NCBI RefSeq assembly: GCF_021290965.1
Contig: NZ_JAJOYT010000008.1
Coordinates: 1-64,000, forward strand
Direction of reading: 5' to 3'
Source: Rheinheimera faecalis
GTDB taxonomy: Bacteria; Pseudomonadota; Gammaproteobacteria; Enterobacterales; Alteromonadaceae
DNA: 64,000 nucleotides
The translations under genes and the position numbers were made by a program. The notes beneath the pieces are model-generated. The model was not told the origin of the DNA. It made no database searches and worked only from the letters and a program-made list of their open reading frames with translations. Shown one piece after another: positions 55,001 through 63,031 of this stretch (position 1 is the first letter of the stretch; every line of letters begins with the position of its first letter).

Positions 55001-56539
55001 TGTGACATCGTCAAAGGTTGCCAACAGCAGATCCGCCTGCCCTTCCTGACTAAATCGTTGCATCATTAATTTGATAGTTAACACACGTCCTGAACTGTGA
55101 CGTAGCTGGATATCAGACTCCGCAGAGTTTTGTTCCCTGGACACAAAACTGGTTGCCATAAATTGTTCAGGGTTTTGAGCCAGATCCCGCAGCGACAAAG
55201 CCAGCAGTTCTGCTTCTGAGTATCCCAACACAGACTGCAGCTTTTTATTGACCCGGATAAAAGGCTGATGAGTACGGGATAAAATACCCATACCTGAAAA
55301 AGGTAAATCAAAAAACGCCTGAACTGTTTTGTCTTGTTCCGTTTGCTTAGCGGCTAACGCCAGTTGGTGGGACTGAATAAGCTCTCGCCAGTAAAATAAA
55401 GCACCAAGCACCAGCAACATCAGCAAAGTGCCTGAGATCACCGACAACCATAACAACAAGATCTCCAGAGGTTTCAGCACCTCCGCCACATCAATTTTAC
55501 TGACCAGCATCCAGTTGGTTTGTCGTATCGGCGTATAAGCGCCTAACACTGGCTGGTTGCGATAATCCAGCTCTTCGGCTGTATTAAATTGACGCTGTCG
55601 CAATGCCTTAGCCGCCAGTAAAGGGCCATCTATATCCAGGTCATCAAGCACTGCATGCTGTGGATGGCGAAATGGGTTTAAGAATACTACGGCCCTGTCC
55701 TTACGCTGCACTAACAAGACTTCGGCTGTAGGGCTGGACACAGGCCAGTTCTGAATAGCGGGAAATAAATAAATACTGGTATCGACACTAAACACCAATT
55801 GGTAAACCTTTTGGCCTACTGCAATTTGCAGATACCAGGTCAGTTGGCAATACCTGTCTGTTCTTTTGCTGTCACATTGTGTGGCAGGCTGCGGCAGATG
55901 TTGCCCTCCAGCCAAGGCATCAAACTTGAGCCTTGCCCCCAACGCAAGATGTTGCTGGCCTTTGGAGTCGAACAACAGGACTGAACTGAAAGAATGCTCC
56001 GCTATCATTGAAGCAAGTCGGTTACGCACATCCGCCTGCTGAGTTATATCGCCAAACTCCAGATACTGTTGTAGTTTTTGCCGGAATGAGCTGTCGCGGG
56101 ATAAGCCATTGATATCGTACAGCCGCTCAGCTAACCAGAGCTCTAACTGCTGCTTTTTAATATCAGTCACAGTGCGCAAGTCAGCCATAGCTTCAGCTTT
56201 GAGCTGATTGCCATGCACCCATTTAGTAATAAAAGCCATAGCTGGTATAGCCAGCAAAAAAGCCAGAATAAGCACAACCACCCGAAGCTGTTTGTAGCGC
56301 ACTGTGACTTCAGAATCAAAAAACTGTTGTTTACGCCAGGTGGCCAGCAGTAAGTAAATTAAACAACCACTGATACAGACAAAAGCGACACCTTTGACAG
56401 TACCTAATAACGAATTCGCTTCTGGATCGGAAACAGTTAAATGCAACAAATGATCGGAGCCAAAAATCCACAGCAACGCAAAACTGCAATACAGCAGTAC
56501 AATACGAATAGCAGTCAGAGGGTAAGCAGGTTTAGCCAT
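51980..56539 (-). CDS. multi-PAS GGDEF/EAL c-di-GMP enzyme
   Basis: About 1519 residues from ATG 56539. Three hydrophobic helices lie in the first 105 residues (about 10-28, 42-62, 80-100), then a periplasmic CHASE/Cache-like domain (about 105-350) and a fourth helix near 365. Cytoplasmic PAS domains follow in series (from about 405 onward, at least three), then a GAF-like region (about 790-945) and another PAS. The GGDEF domain has the site FGGDEF near 1165. The EAL domain has EALVRW near 1290, DDFGTGYSSFAYL near 1405 and a final KIDKSFVDD. Both active-site motifs look intact, so synthesis and breakdown of c-di-GMP are both possible. Periplasmic and cytoplasmic sensors imply multiple inputs. 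Confidence 0.92.
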   Translation of the reverse strand: MAKPAYPLTAIRIVLLYCSFALLWIFGSDHLLHLTVSDPEANSLLGTVKGVAFVCISGCLIYLLLATWRKQQFFDSEVTVRYKQLRVVVLILAFLLAIPAMAFITKWVHGNQLKAEAMADLRTVTDIKKQQLELWLAERLYDINGLSRDSSFRQKLQQYLEFGDITQQADVRNRLASMIAEHSFSSVLLFDSKGQQHLALGARLKFDALAGGQHLPQPATQCDSKRTDRYCQLTWYLQIAVGQKVYQLVFSVDTSIYLFPAIQNWPVSSPTAEVLLVQRKDRAVVFLNPFRHPQHAVLDDLDIDGPLLAAKALRQRQFNTAEELDYRNQPVLGAYTPIRQTNWMLVSKIDVAEVLKPLEILLLWLSVISGTLLMLLVLGALFYWRELIQSHQLALAAKQTEQDKTVQAFFDLPFSGMGILSRTHQPFIRVNKKLQSVLGYSEAELLALSLRDLAQNPEQFMATSFVSREQNSAESDIQLRHSSGRVLTIKLMMQRFSQEGQADLLLATFDDVTEKRQLYADLNRSHQQQLQNSQQLDAILTASSTVLHRIELDGTSCRTSWVSSNIERLLGYSVEQSLLDHWWENGVHPEDEALAGSALEQTLLHGHYRHEYRFFDASGSIRYIRDDLRLLPALIDGKQQIIGAMVDITELRQARLEQEASNDKLKTLFNTMSEGLVLHDRTGAIVDANHAAEKILNRSLQEMRGLVPTVEDWKTIYEDGSQYPAELYPSNQVLRAEVPQPIRDVVMGIEHGQVQRWLKLNTEPLFEQEQLSGVLVTIDDISAQVEYRRELKQRALVMSNLADMAARFLQHSDWLQLLRSMMPSVSRALAVDAIYLYQNSMQQNVVTGSLLTQWRRDQKEHIRTFKELNNKVSRWYPAIQHLAKGTMVAGLADEMDSMLQPMLKRFRIQAIALMPVMVDGVWWGLLGVEQHHSCREWNQVELDALKMLATALGNAVKRQQFESSLQQAAAVFESTREGIMVTDASNRIIQVNQSLLHMLGYEESEVIGNTPAMFSSGRHDQAFYTQMWQELAEQGHWQGEVWNRRKNGEIYPELLSINTILDASQQVSHYVAVFADITQLKASEQGLAYLAHHDVLTDLPNRLLMSSRLQNAVDLAKRDQHQFAVLMMDLDRFKYINDSFGHPAGDELLKLVAASLKHRLRDIDTVARFGGDEFIILLEQLHQSEDAARFATQLINDMSQPWLLSNNAEVRIGASIGISVYPDHGTEGETLLSNADAALYRAKEQGRGRFAYYSDDLTLYARQRIDLEARLRGALAQNQFLVYYQPQTDIKTGRIVGAEALVRWNDPVEGLIPPGRFIPIAEDTGLIGAIGDWVLAQTCRQGALWRKAGLPDLKLAVNLSSHQFSHGDIGAQTAQILKDTGFPAELLELELTESAIMSREQQAELVLSDLHNMGVNLAIDDFGTGYSSFAYLQRYQLDVLKIDKSFVDDVADNSESQAIVTAIISMAHILGLKALAEGVEQQAQLDYLALQGCDYYQGYLCSKPLPADDFEQLIRSQNS

Positions 56540-56563
56540 GTATATCCGTGTCAATTTGTTGTT

Positions 56564-56926
56564 CTAATCATTTGAATTGAGTAACGTCTGTCTCTGCACT
56601 TTGGGTAAAGATAATATGACCAAAAATCTGGACTGATCGATTTGTCGTTTTATTTCCTGCTCTGGCACTGTGTTGTTTAAACGCACAGTATTCCAGTGTT
56701 TTTTATTCATATGGTAACCAGGAATGATCGCAGGAAAAATATCACGCAACGCCAGTGCTTCGTCCGGATCACATTTTAAATTTAAGCGAGCTTCACCCTG
56801 GTCTGTGCCAAGGATAGCAAAGATTTTGCCTTTTACTTTATAGACATAGATATCAGGACCAAAAGGAAAATCTTCTGCAGTGCCCATCAGTTCAAGGCAG
56901 TAGTCACGTACATCGGAAAATTGCAT
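56564..56926 (-). CDS. MmcQ/YjbR family protein
   Basis: 120 residues, cytoplasmic. The motif order DYCLELMGTAEDFPFGPDIYVYKVKGKIFAILG, then NLKCDPDEALALRD and GYHMNKKHWNTVRL, is the MmcQ/YjbR double-wing fold. Structures of the family suggest DNA binding, but no role is known. It lies 25 bp upstream of the GGDEF/EAL gene on the same strand and is probably co-transcribed with it. Confidence 0.9.
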   Translation of the reverse strand: MQFSDVRDYCLELMGTAEDFPFGPDIYVYKVKGKIFAILGTDQGEARLNLKCDPDEALALRDIFPAIIPGYHMNKKHWNTVRLNNTVPEQEIKRQIDQSRFLVILSLPKVQRQTLLNSND

Positions 56927-56957
56927 TAGTTCGCCCGGGATTGATGCAAGAACAGTA

Positions 56958-56992
56958 TCGAAAAATAAAGAAGGCTGCGAATGCAGCCTTCT
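56958..56992 (-). terminator. S9 peptidase terminator
   Basis: AGAAGGCTGC/GCAGCCTTCT stem, GAAT loop, followed on the minus strand by TTTATTTTT. It lies directly after the S9 peptidase stop. Confidence 0.88.
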
Positions 56993-57002
56993 GCGACACA
57001 GA

Positions 57003-59024
57003 TTATTTACGGGTATGCAGGTTCATCCAGTCAAACACTTCGTTGTACCAACGCTCTGCATTACGTGGTTTTAAAATCCAGTGGTTTTCATCCGGGAAGA
57101 TTACCAATTTGGATTCAATCCCCTTACGCTGCAAGGTAGTAAAAGCACCTAAGCCCTGAGCATAAGGCACACGATAGTCTTTTAAGCCATGGATCACCAG
57201 CATAGGCGTTTTCCAGTTGTCCACTAAAGCCGACGGATTGAACTTTTGATAATCACCTTCTTTATTCCAGACCGGACCACCCATGTCATGCTCAGGGAAC
57301 CATAGCTCTTCAGTACTGCCATAAAAGCTTGGCATATCAAATAAACCAGCGTGGTTGACTAAACATTTAAAACCTTCAGGCCAGTTACCGGCAATCCAGT
57401 TCATCATGTAACCGCCGTAGGACGCACCTAAAGCGCAGGCGTTTTTGCCATCCAGCCATTTTTCTTTTTCAGTGATAAAAGCCAAACCTTTTTGTAAATC
57501 AACCAGAGGTTTACCACCCCAGTCACGGGCAATTGAATCAGTAAAGGCCTGGCCATAGCCAGTAGAGCCGTGGAAGTCGATCATCACTACGCCATAACCC
57601 TGAGCTGCCCATAACTGAGCATTCCAACGGTAGTTAAACATATTGCCAAAGCTGCCTTGCGGGCCACCGTGCACAATAAAGGCGATAGGGTATTGCTTGC
57701 CTGCTTTGTAATTTACAGGTTTCATCCAGTAGCCATGCACTGTCTCGTCATTGGCGCCGGGGAAATTAAACTGGGCAAATTCAGCAAATTGAATATCAGC
57801 CAAAGCCTCTTTGTTGATTTGAGTTAAGGCCGTTGGCGCACCTGTTTCAGCAGTGATCTGGTAAATATCTGTTGGCTTGTCCAGGCTGTGATTGGTAAAA
57901 ATCAGTTTGTTACCCGCCACATTTAAGTCACCGGCTGTGCCGTCTGCATAGACTTTGCTGATATCACCGAAGCTGGTGTTAATAGAGAAAATGCCGTGTT
58001 GGCCTGTGTCCTGCGCTGTGACATAAATGGTTCTGTTGTCCGCACCAAATTTATAATCGCTGATGGATCTGTCCCACTCTGGCGACAGCTCTTTACGTTG
58101 ACCTGTCACCATATCCAGTAAAATCAAACCAAAACGATCGGCCTCATACACTGGTTTTTTCATGGCTAAATAGGCCATAAAGCGACCATCGCTGGAGAAC
58201 GAAGGTTTAGCATCCCATGCAGCATTGTCACGGGTTAAGTTAATTTTTTCGCCACCTTTGACTGATACCTGGAAAATATCAAAGTTAGTATGCCAGGCCT
58301 GATCGACGCCAGGGATTTTCGCGCTGAACACCAGATTTTTACCGTCTGGCGTAAATGACACTTCTTTGATACCAGCAATGTCGGTATTCCATTCAGGCAA
58401 TAAGTCTTTGGCATCTGTGACTTTTTTACCAGCCAAGTCAGCAATATATAAATGACTTCTGAATTCATCCGCCCAGGTGTCCCAGTGCCGAACCATCAAC
58501 TGGTCGTACACCATAGCGCTGTCTTGTTGACCGGCTTTGACCTGTTTGGCTTCGACTGTACAGGATAAAGTTTCGCAGCCTGGCTTTGCTGCCATTTGCA
58601 GCACTATTTTGCTGCTGTCAGCTGAGACTAAAAAGCCATCCACATCTAATGGCAAGTCGGTAATTTGTTGGGCTTCGCCGCCTGCAACAGGCAAACGCCA
58701 GACCTGTGAACTGCCCGAGCGGCCAGCGATAAAATACAAAGCGCTGCCATCATGACTCCAGGCTACAGAGTGTTCTTTATCATCGCCGAAGGTTAAACGA
58801 CTGACTTTATTACCCTGCTGCAAATCCATCAAATATAAATCGGCACTTGTATCAGCAGGAGCCAGGCCACCATTTTTCTGGCCATAGACCAGATAACGGC
58901 CGTCAGGGGATACGACTACATCATAGACTTTATTTAATTTATTTAGGTGTTCAATGGTGAGCGGGGTTTTTGCAACTGCTGCACCGCTTAACAAAGCTGC
59001 GGTGAGAAAGATCCAGGCTTTCAT
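57003..59024 (-). CDS. exported S9 family prolyl oligopeptidase-like peptidase
   Basis: 673 residues with a signal peptide (about 1-18, SGAAVA-KTPL). A seven-bladed WD/PD40-like propeller (about 30-400) is followed by an alpha/beta hydrolase domain. The catalytic Ser lies in GASYGGYMMNW near 535, Asp in HGLKDYRVPY near 616 and His in PDENHWI near 647. Probably a periplasmic dipeptidyl- or acylaminoacyl-peptidase acting on short peptides. Start ATG 59024 follows GGGAGA, only about 15 bp after the fumarase terminator, so its promoter must overlap that terminator or the fumarase 3' end, or some readthrough serves it. Confidence 0.93.
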   Translation of the reverse strand: MKAWIFLTAALLSGAAVAKTPLTIEHLNKLNKVYDVVVSPDGRYLVYGQKNGGLAPADTSADLYLMDLQQGNKVSRLTFGDDKEHSVAWSHDGSALYFIAGRSGSSQVWRLPVAGGEAQQITDLPLDVDGFLVSADSSKIVLQMAAKPGCETLSCTVEAKQVKAGQQDSAMVYDQLMVRHWDTWADEFRSHLYIADLAGKKVTDAKDLLPEWNTDIAGIKEVSFTPDGKNLVFSAKIPGVDQAWHTNFDIFQVSVKGGEKINLTRDNAAWDAKPSFSSDGRFMAYLAMKKPVYEADRFGLILLDMVTGQRKELSPEWDRSISDYKFGADNRTIYVTAQDTGQHGIFSINTSFGDISKVYADGTAGDLNVAGNKLIFTNHSLDKPTDIYQITAETGAPTALTQINKEALADIQFAEFAQFNFPGANDETVHGYWMKPVNYKAGKQYPIAFIVHGGPQGSFGNMFNYRWNAQLWAAQGYGVVMIDFHGSTGYGQAFTDSIARDWGGKPLVDLQKGLAFITEKEKWLDGKNACALGASYGGYMMNWIAGNWPEGFKCLVNHAGLFDMPSFYGSTEELWFPEHDMGGPVWNKEGDYQKFNPSALVDNWKTPMLVIHGLKDYRVPYAQGLGAFTTLQRKGIESKLVIFPDENHWILKPRNAERWYNEVFDWMNLHTRK

Positions 59025-59038
59025 AATGTCTCCCAGTA

Positions 59039-59065
59039 GAAAAACGCCCTGAGAACCAGGGCGTT
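59039..59065 (-). terminator. fumarase gene terminator
   Basis: AACGCCCT/AGGGCGTT stem with a 7-nt loop, followed on the minus strand by TTTTTC, 12 bp after the fumarase stop. Confidence 0.9.
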
Positions 59066-59076
59066 GTTAATCATTT

Positions 59077-60597
59077 TTAGTTATTGGCAAGTTCAGCTAT
59101 CTTCACTTTCCAAATAGCAGGTCCTTGTTTATGCACGTTATTTCCCTGACTGTCAACCGCCACAGTCACTGGCATGTCCTCTACGTCAAACTCGTAGATA
59201 GCTTCCATACCTAAATCGGCAAAAGCGACAACGCGGGATTTTTTGATAGCCTTGGAGACTAAATAAGCTGCTCCACCTACCGCCATTAAATACACAGCTT
59301 TGTGCTCTTTAATACTTTCAACGGTTTTGTCACCACGTTCAGACTTACCTATCATGCCAAGCAAACCAAATTTGCCTAACATCATGTCGGTGAATTTATC
59401 CATACGAGTGGCCGTTGTTGGACCTGCCGGGCCTACCACTTCAGACCCCACTGCATCCACAGGGCCTACGTAATAGATAAAGCGGTTTTTAAAGTCAACG
59501 CCCTCAGGCAGCGCTTCGCCTTTGGCCAGCATATCGGCAATACGTTTATGCGCAGCGTCGCGGCCAGTCAGCATTTTGCCCGACAGCAATACAGTTTCAC
59601 CGGCTTTCCATTCCAGCACATCAGCAGGAGTGACTGTATCTAGATTCACACGGCGCACGTTGTTGCCAAGCTCCCATGTTACTTCTGGCCAATCTTCCAG
59701 CTTAGGTGGAGTCAGTACTGCTGGGCCTGAACCATCTAAATGGAAATGCACGTGACGGGTCGCGGCACAGTTGGGGATCATGACCACTGGTTTTGATGCA
59801 GCGTGAGTAGCGACAGATTTGATTTTTACATCAACAACAGTAGTTAAACCACCTAAACCCTGAGCACCAATGCCCAGTTTGTTGACCTTGTCGTACAGCT
59901 CAACACGAAGTTTTTCATCGGCTGTTTCAGCGCCTTTTTCCAGCAAGTCCTGAATATCTACAGGCTCCATCAATGCTTCTTTAGCCAGTACAGCTGCTTT
60001 TTCTGCAGTACCGCCAATGCCTATGCCCAACATGCCTGGCGGACACCAGCCAGCACCCATTTTAGGCAGAGTTTCCAGCACCCATTCAACTACTGAGTCT
60101 GATGGGTTGAGCATCACCATCTTGGTTTTGTTTTCAGAACCGCCGCCTTTAGCCGCAATAGCCACTTCCACATGATGACCAGCAATCATATCGATATGCA
60201 CTACTGAAGGTGTGTTGTCCTGGGTATTTTTACGAGCACCTGCAGGATCAGCCACAATAGAGGCGCGCAGCGGGTTATGCGGGTTCAGATAAGCACGGCG
60301 TGTGCCTTCATCCACCATTTGCTGCACTGTCATATCGGTTTTATCCCATTTGACATCCATACCGATTTTAACAAAACAAGTGACAATACCAGTGTCCTGA
60401 CAGATAGGTCTATTGCCTTCAGCCGACATACGGGAGTTGATCAGAATTTGGGCTATGGCGTCTTTAGCGGCCTGGTTTTGTTCTTTGTGATAGGCTTTTT
60501 CCAGCGCTTGCACAAAATCCAGCGGATGATAAAAAGAGATGTACTGCAACGCATCTTCGATGCTGTCGATAAAGTCTTGCTGGCGAATGACGGTCAT
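59077..60597 (-). CDS. fumA: class I fumarate hydratase
   Basis: 506 residues from ATG 60597 (GGAAGGG before it). [4Fe-4S] fumarase converting fumarate to malate in the TCA cycle. Cluster cysteines lie in ICQDTGIVTCF (near 103), GAGWCPPGMLGIGIGGTAEKAA (near 190) and MIPNCAATRHVHF (near 285). The C-terminal beta-domain contains GPVDAVGSEVVGPAGPTTATRMD. The length and motifs match class I FumA/FumB rather than class II FumC. The paralogue letter is by convention. A dispersed repeat sits between its start and pabB. Confidence 0.94.
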   Translation of the reverse strand: MTVIRQQDFIDSIEDALQYISFYHPLDFVQALEKAYHKEQNQAAKDAIAQILINSRMSAEGNRPICQDTGIVTCFVKIGMDVKWDKTDMTVQQMVDEGTRRAYLNPHNPLRASIVADPAGARKNTQDNTPSVVHIDMIAGHHVEVAIAAKGGGSENKTKMVMLNPSDSVVEWVLETLPKMGAGWCPPGMLGIGIGGTAEKAAVLAKEALMEPVDIQDLLEKGAETADEKLRVELYDKVNKLGIGAQGLGGLTTVVDVKIKSVATHAASKPVVMIPNCAATRHVHFHLDGSGPAVLTPPKLEDWPEVTWELGNNVRRVNLDTVTPADVLEWKAGETVLLSGKMLTGRDAAHKRIADMLAKGEALPEGVDFKNRFIYYVGPVDAVGSEVVGPAGPTTATRMDKFTDMMLGKFGLLGMIGKSERGDKTVESIKEHKAVYLMAVGGAAYLVSKAIKKSRVVAFADLGMEAIYEFDVEDMPVTVAVDSQGNNVHKQGPAIWKVKIAELANN

Positions 60598-60617
60598 ACT
60601 GTGCCCTTCCATTATTC

Positions 60618-60740
60618 CCCGTCGTTCTTGAAGCTGCAGCTTTGTTGACTGCGCTCTTCGCCCCAGTCACATAGTGGCCTATGCTCCCGGGGACTCACTC
60701 GCTTGTCGTCGCGCTGCAACTCCAATTACTTAGGGTAATA
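60618..60740. repeat. dispersed ~125-bp repeat, copy A2
   Basis: Full-length copy starting CCCCGTCGTTCTTGAAGCTG and ending ATTACTTAGGGTAAT, in the 317-bp gap between divergent fumA and pabB. It starts 21 bp upstream of the fumA ATG, so the fumA promoter must lie in or beyond it. Confidence 0.75.
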
Positions 60741-60914
60741 TAAGTTCTATGATTGTGAATTTTCCTGTTGGCTGTTCTGCATCCAAACCAAAAGGCTTTT
60801 CCTGTGTTCAGGTTAACTAATGTCAGTTGGGCTGATATGATACAGCGCAACAGATCCAGCGGCTAGCCACTTACCGTATTTTTGCCGGAATTAGCCCGTT
60901 TTATGAGACGACTT

Positions 60915-62306
60915 ATGTCACAGTTTTTGAAGTTAGATGCCAAAGAGCCGCATCTGCTGGAGTATTTTTCTGCCATAGCAGCAGAGCCATGGGCCATGTT
61001 GCTTGACTCAGCTGCAAGCAACCACGTCAATAGCCGCTTTGATATTCTGGTGGCTCGTCCTGTTGCGACCCTGGTCTATCAGAAGGGTCAGTTAATCCAA
61101 ACCGAACAAGGCCAAAGCCAACTGCTGCAAATGGACCCTTTTGGCGCTTTGCAGCAACTGACCAGCCGTTATTTTCCGGATAAACCAGCGCTATCAGACA
61201 CCCCTGATTTACCTTTTGTCGGTGGTGCTTTAGGTTATTTTGGCTATGACCTGGGAACAGTGATTGAACCTGTGCCACAAGCAGCAGATACAGGCGCTTT
61301 GCTGCCTGATATGGCGATGGGGATTTATTTGTGGGCGCTTATTCTGGACAAACAACAACAGCAACTTTGGTATGTAGATTACCGGGGTGATGCAGCAAGC
61401 CACTGGGCACAAACATCCACACTTTTTACTGCTGCAGCACAAAGCAAAGCTTTTGAATTAACCTCTGACTGGCAAGCCAATATGGACAAGACCAGTTACA
61501 GCAAGAAGTTTGATCAGGTGCAAAGTTATCTGCAAAGTGGTGATTGTTATCAGATTAATTTAGCCCAGCGTTTTGAAGCCAGTTACAGCGGTGATGAATG
61601 GCAGGCTTATTTAACCTTACGCAGTAAAAATGCAGCCCCTTTTTCAGCCTTTTTGCGTTTGCCACAAGGCGCCGTTTTAAGTTTGTCGCCAGAGCGGTTT
61701 TTACAACTCAAAGCAGGCCAGGTTGAAACCAAACCGATAAAAGGCACCAGACCGCGTTTTGCTGATGCACAACTTGATAAGCAAAGTGCAGAAGAGCTGC
61801 AGGCTGCGCCCAAAGACAGAGCTGAAAATGTAATGATTGTGGATTTACTGCGAAACGATTTGGGCAAACATTGTGTACCAGGCACGGTCAAAGTGCCGGC
61901 TTTGTTTGCTATTGAGTCTTTTCCAGCCGTACATCATCTGGTCAGCACTATTACCGGCACCTTAAGTCCCAACGCCGATGCCTGTGATTTATTGCGCGGC
62001 GCTTTTCCGGGTGGCTCTATCACAGGAGCACCTAAAGTACGGGCTATGCAGATTATTGCGGAATTAGAACCCAACAGCCGCTCTGTCTATTGTGGCGCTG
62101 TAGGTTATATCAATAGCAGCGGCGATATGGATACCAATATTGCTATCCGTACTTTGGTGATGGCGCAAAGCAAAGCCTTTTGTTGGGCTGGTGGTGGCAT
62201 AGTGGCTGATTCAGAAGTGAATGCTGAATACGAAGAAACCTTTCATAAGGTGAATAAAATTTTACCTTTGCTGGGTCAGGTAAAACCTTCTGCAGCAACG
62301 GAATAA
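60915..62306 (+). CDS. pabB: aminodeoxychorismate synthase component I
   Basis: About 463 residues from ATG 60915 (an in-frame TTG at 60882 is possible). Chorismate-utilising enzyme that, with glutamine amidotransferase PabA, makes 4-amino-4-deoxychorismate for folate. The PIKGT motif (VETKPIKGTRPR, near 275) carries the Lys that distinguishes PabB from TrpE. Also AENVMIVDLLRNDLGKHC near 310, GSITGAPKVRAMQII near 370, and CGAVGYIN with the IAIRT block. A Nudix gene follows after 4 bp. Confidence 0.95.
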   Translation: MSQFLKLDAKEPHLLEYFSAIAAEPWAMLLDSAASNHVNSRFDILVARPVATLVYQKGQLIQTEQGQSQLLQMDPFGALQQLTSRYFPDKPALSDTPDLPFVGGALGYFGYDLGTVIEPVPQAADTGALLPDMAMGIYLWALILDKQQQQLWYVDYRGDAASHWAQTSTLFTAAAQSKAFELTSDWQANMDKTSYSKKFDQVQSYLQSGDCYQINLAQRFEASYSGDEWQAYLTLRSKNAAPFSAFLRLPQGAVLSLSPERFLQLKAGQVETKPIKGTRPRFADAQLDKQSAEELQAAPKDRAENVMIVDLLRNDLGKHCVPGTVKVPALFAIESFPAVHHLVSTITGTLSPNADACDLLRGAFPGGSITGAPKVRAMQIIAELEPNSRSVYCGAVGYINSSGDMDTNIAIRTLVMAQSKAFCWAGGGIVADSEVNAEYEETFHKVNKILPLLGQVKPSAATE

Positions 62307-62310
62307 CAGC

Positions 62311-62874
62311 ATGAACCGACAGCAGTTTTTACAACGCTTTTTTCTCCAGCCAGCCAGGCACTCTGTGTTATTGCAAATGGAGAAAAGTAAAGCTGCTGCA
62401 GTATTATTAGTCATGCGGGAACACCAGGGTGAATTGCAATTACTGCTGACAAAACGCAGCTCTGATTTACGCCATCATCCGGGCCAAATCAGTTTCCCCG
62501 GCGGCAAAATTGAAGCCGATGAGCAAAGCCAGCAAGCGGCTTTGCGTGAAACCCACGAAGAAACCGGTATAGCACCAGAGCAGCTACAACTGATTGGACA
62601 GTTGCCGAGTTACGCCACAGGCACAGGCTTTTTAATTCAGCCCTGGATTGCGTTTCTAACCGAAGAAGTTGAACTTCTATTGCAGACCTCTGAAGTAGAG
62701 TCGGCCTTTTGGTTGCCTTTGTCTTTTGTATTTGATCCACAAAATACCCACAGCGAACACTTTGCCATGCATGGCCAGTCGCATCTGGTGCACTTTATGC
62801 CCTATGGCCCTCATCTGATTTGGGGGGCGACAGCGGCTATCCTCTATTCGCTCAAACAGCAGCTACATTATTAA
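62311..62874 (+). CDS. nudL: Nudix CoA pyrophosphatase, NudL/YeaB-like
   Basis: 187 residues. Nudix box: GGKIEADEQSQQAAL followed by RETHEETGI, complete for metal and base. The preceding LLTKRSSDLRHHPGQISFPGG is the UPF0035 signature of coenzyme A diphosphatases. It hydrolyses CoA or acyl-CoA to phosphopantetheine and adenosine bisphosphate in relatives. It starts 4 bp after pabB and is co-transcribed, as in enterics, where yeaB lies beside pabB and sdaA. The stop codon falls within the left arm of an inverted repeat. Confidence 0.95.
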   Translation: MNRQQFLQRFFLQPARHSVLLQMEKSKAAAVLLVMREHQGELQLLLTKRSSDLRHHPGQISFPGGKIEADEQSQQAALRETHEETGIAPEQLQLIGQLPSYATGTGFLIQPWIAFLTEEVELLLQTSEVESAFWLPLSFVFDPQNTHSEHFAMHGQSHLVHFMPYGPHLIWGATAAILYSLKQQLHY

Positions 62875-62980
62875 TTTCGTAAGGGCCTGCCCGTCTTGCT
62901 GTAATCAATTCGGCACACTACCGCTTACACATCTGCTGTAATAAGCACCGACCAGTTACCAGGTGAGTTACGAAATTAAT
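62870..62980. repeat. 111-bp segment bounded by 13-bp inverted repeats
   Basis: Arms ATTAATTTCGTAA (62870-62882) and TTACGAAATTAAT (62968-62980) are perfect. The left arm contains the nudL stop codon and the right arm overlaps the likely -35 of sdaA. The interior has two GCTGTAAT motifs but no ORF. It may be a small MITE-like element or a paired regulatory structure. Confidence 0.6.
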
Positions 62981-62996
62981 TCGCTTCCGTTAGAAT
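62968..62996 (+). promoter_or_regulatory. candidate sdaA promoter
   Basis: TTACGA (62968-62973), 17-bp spacer, TAGAAT (62991-62996), 35 bp before the sdaA ATG. The -35 lies in the right arm of the 13-bp inverted repeat. Confidence 0.5.
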
Positions 62997-63031
62997 GGCG
63001 CCCAATTCTTATAACTAAAAGCAGAATCCGA

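Noticed and set aside
62870-62980. Riboswitch upstream of sdaA
   Set aside because: Only the arms pair; no known riboswitch core or conserved multi-stem structure was recognised, and the segment overlaps the nudL stop.
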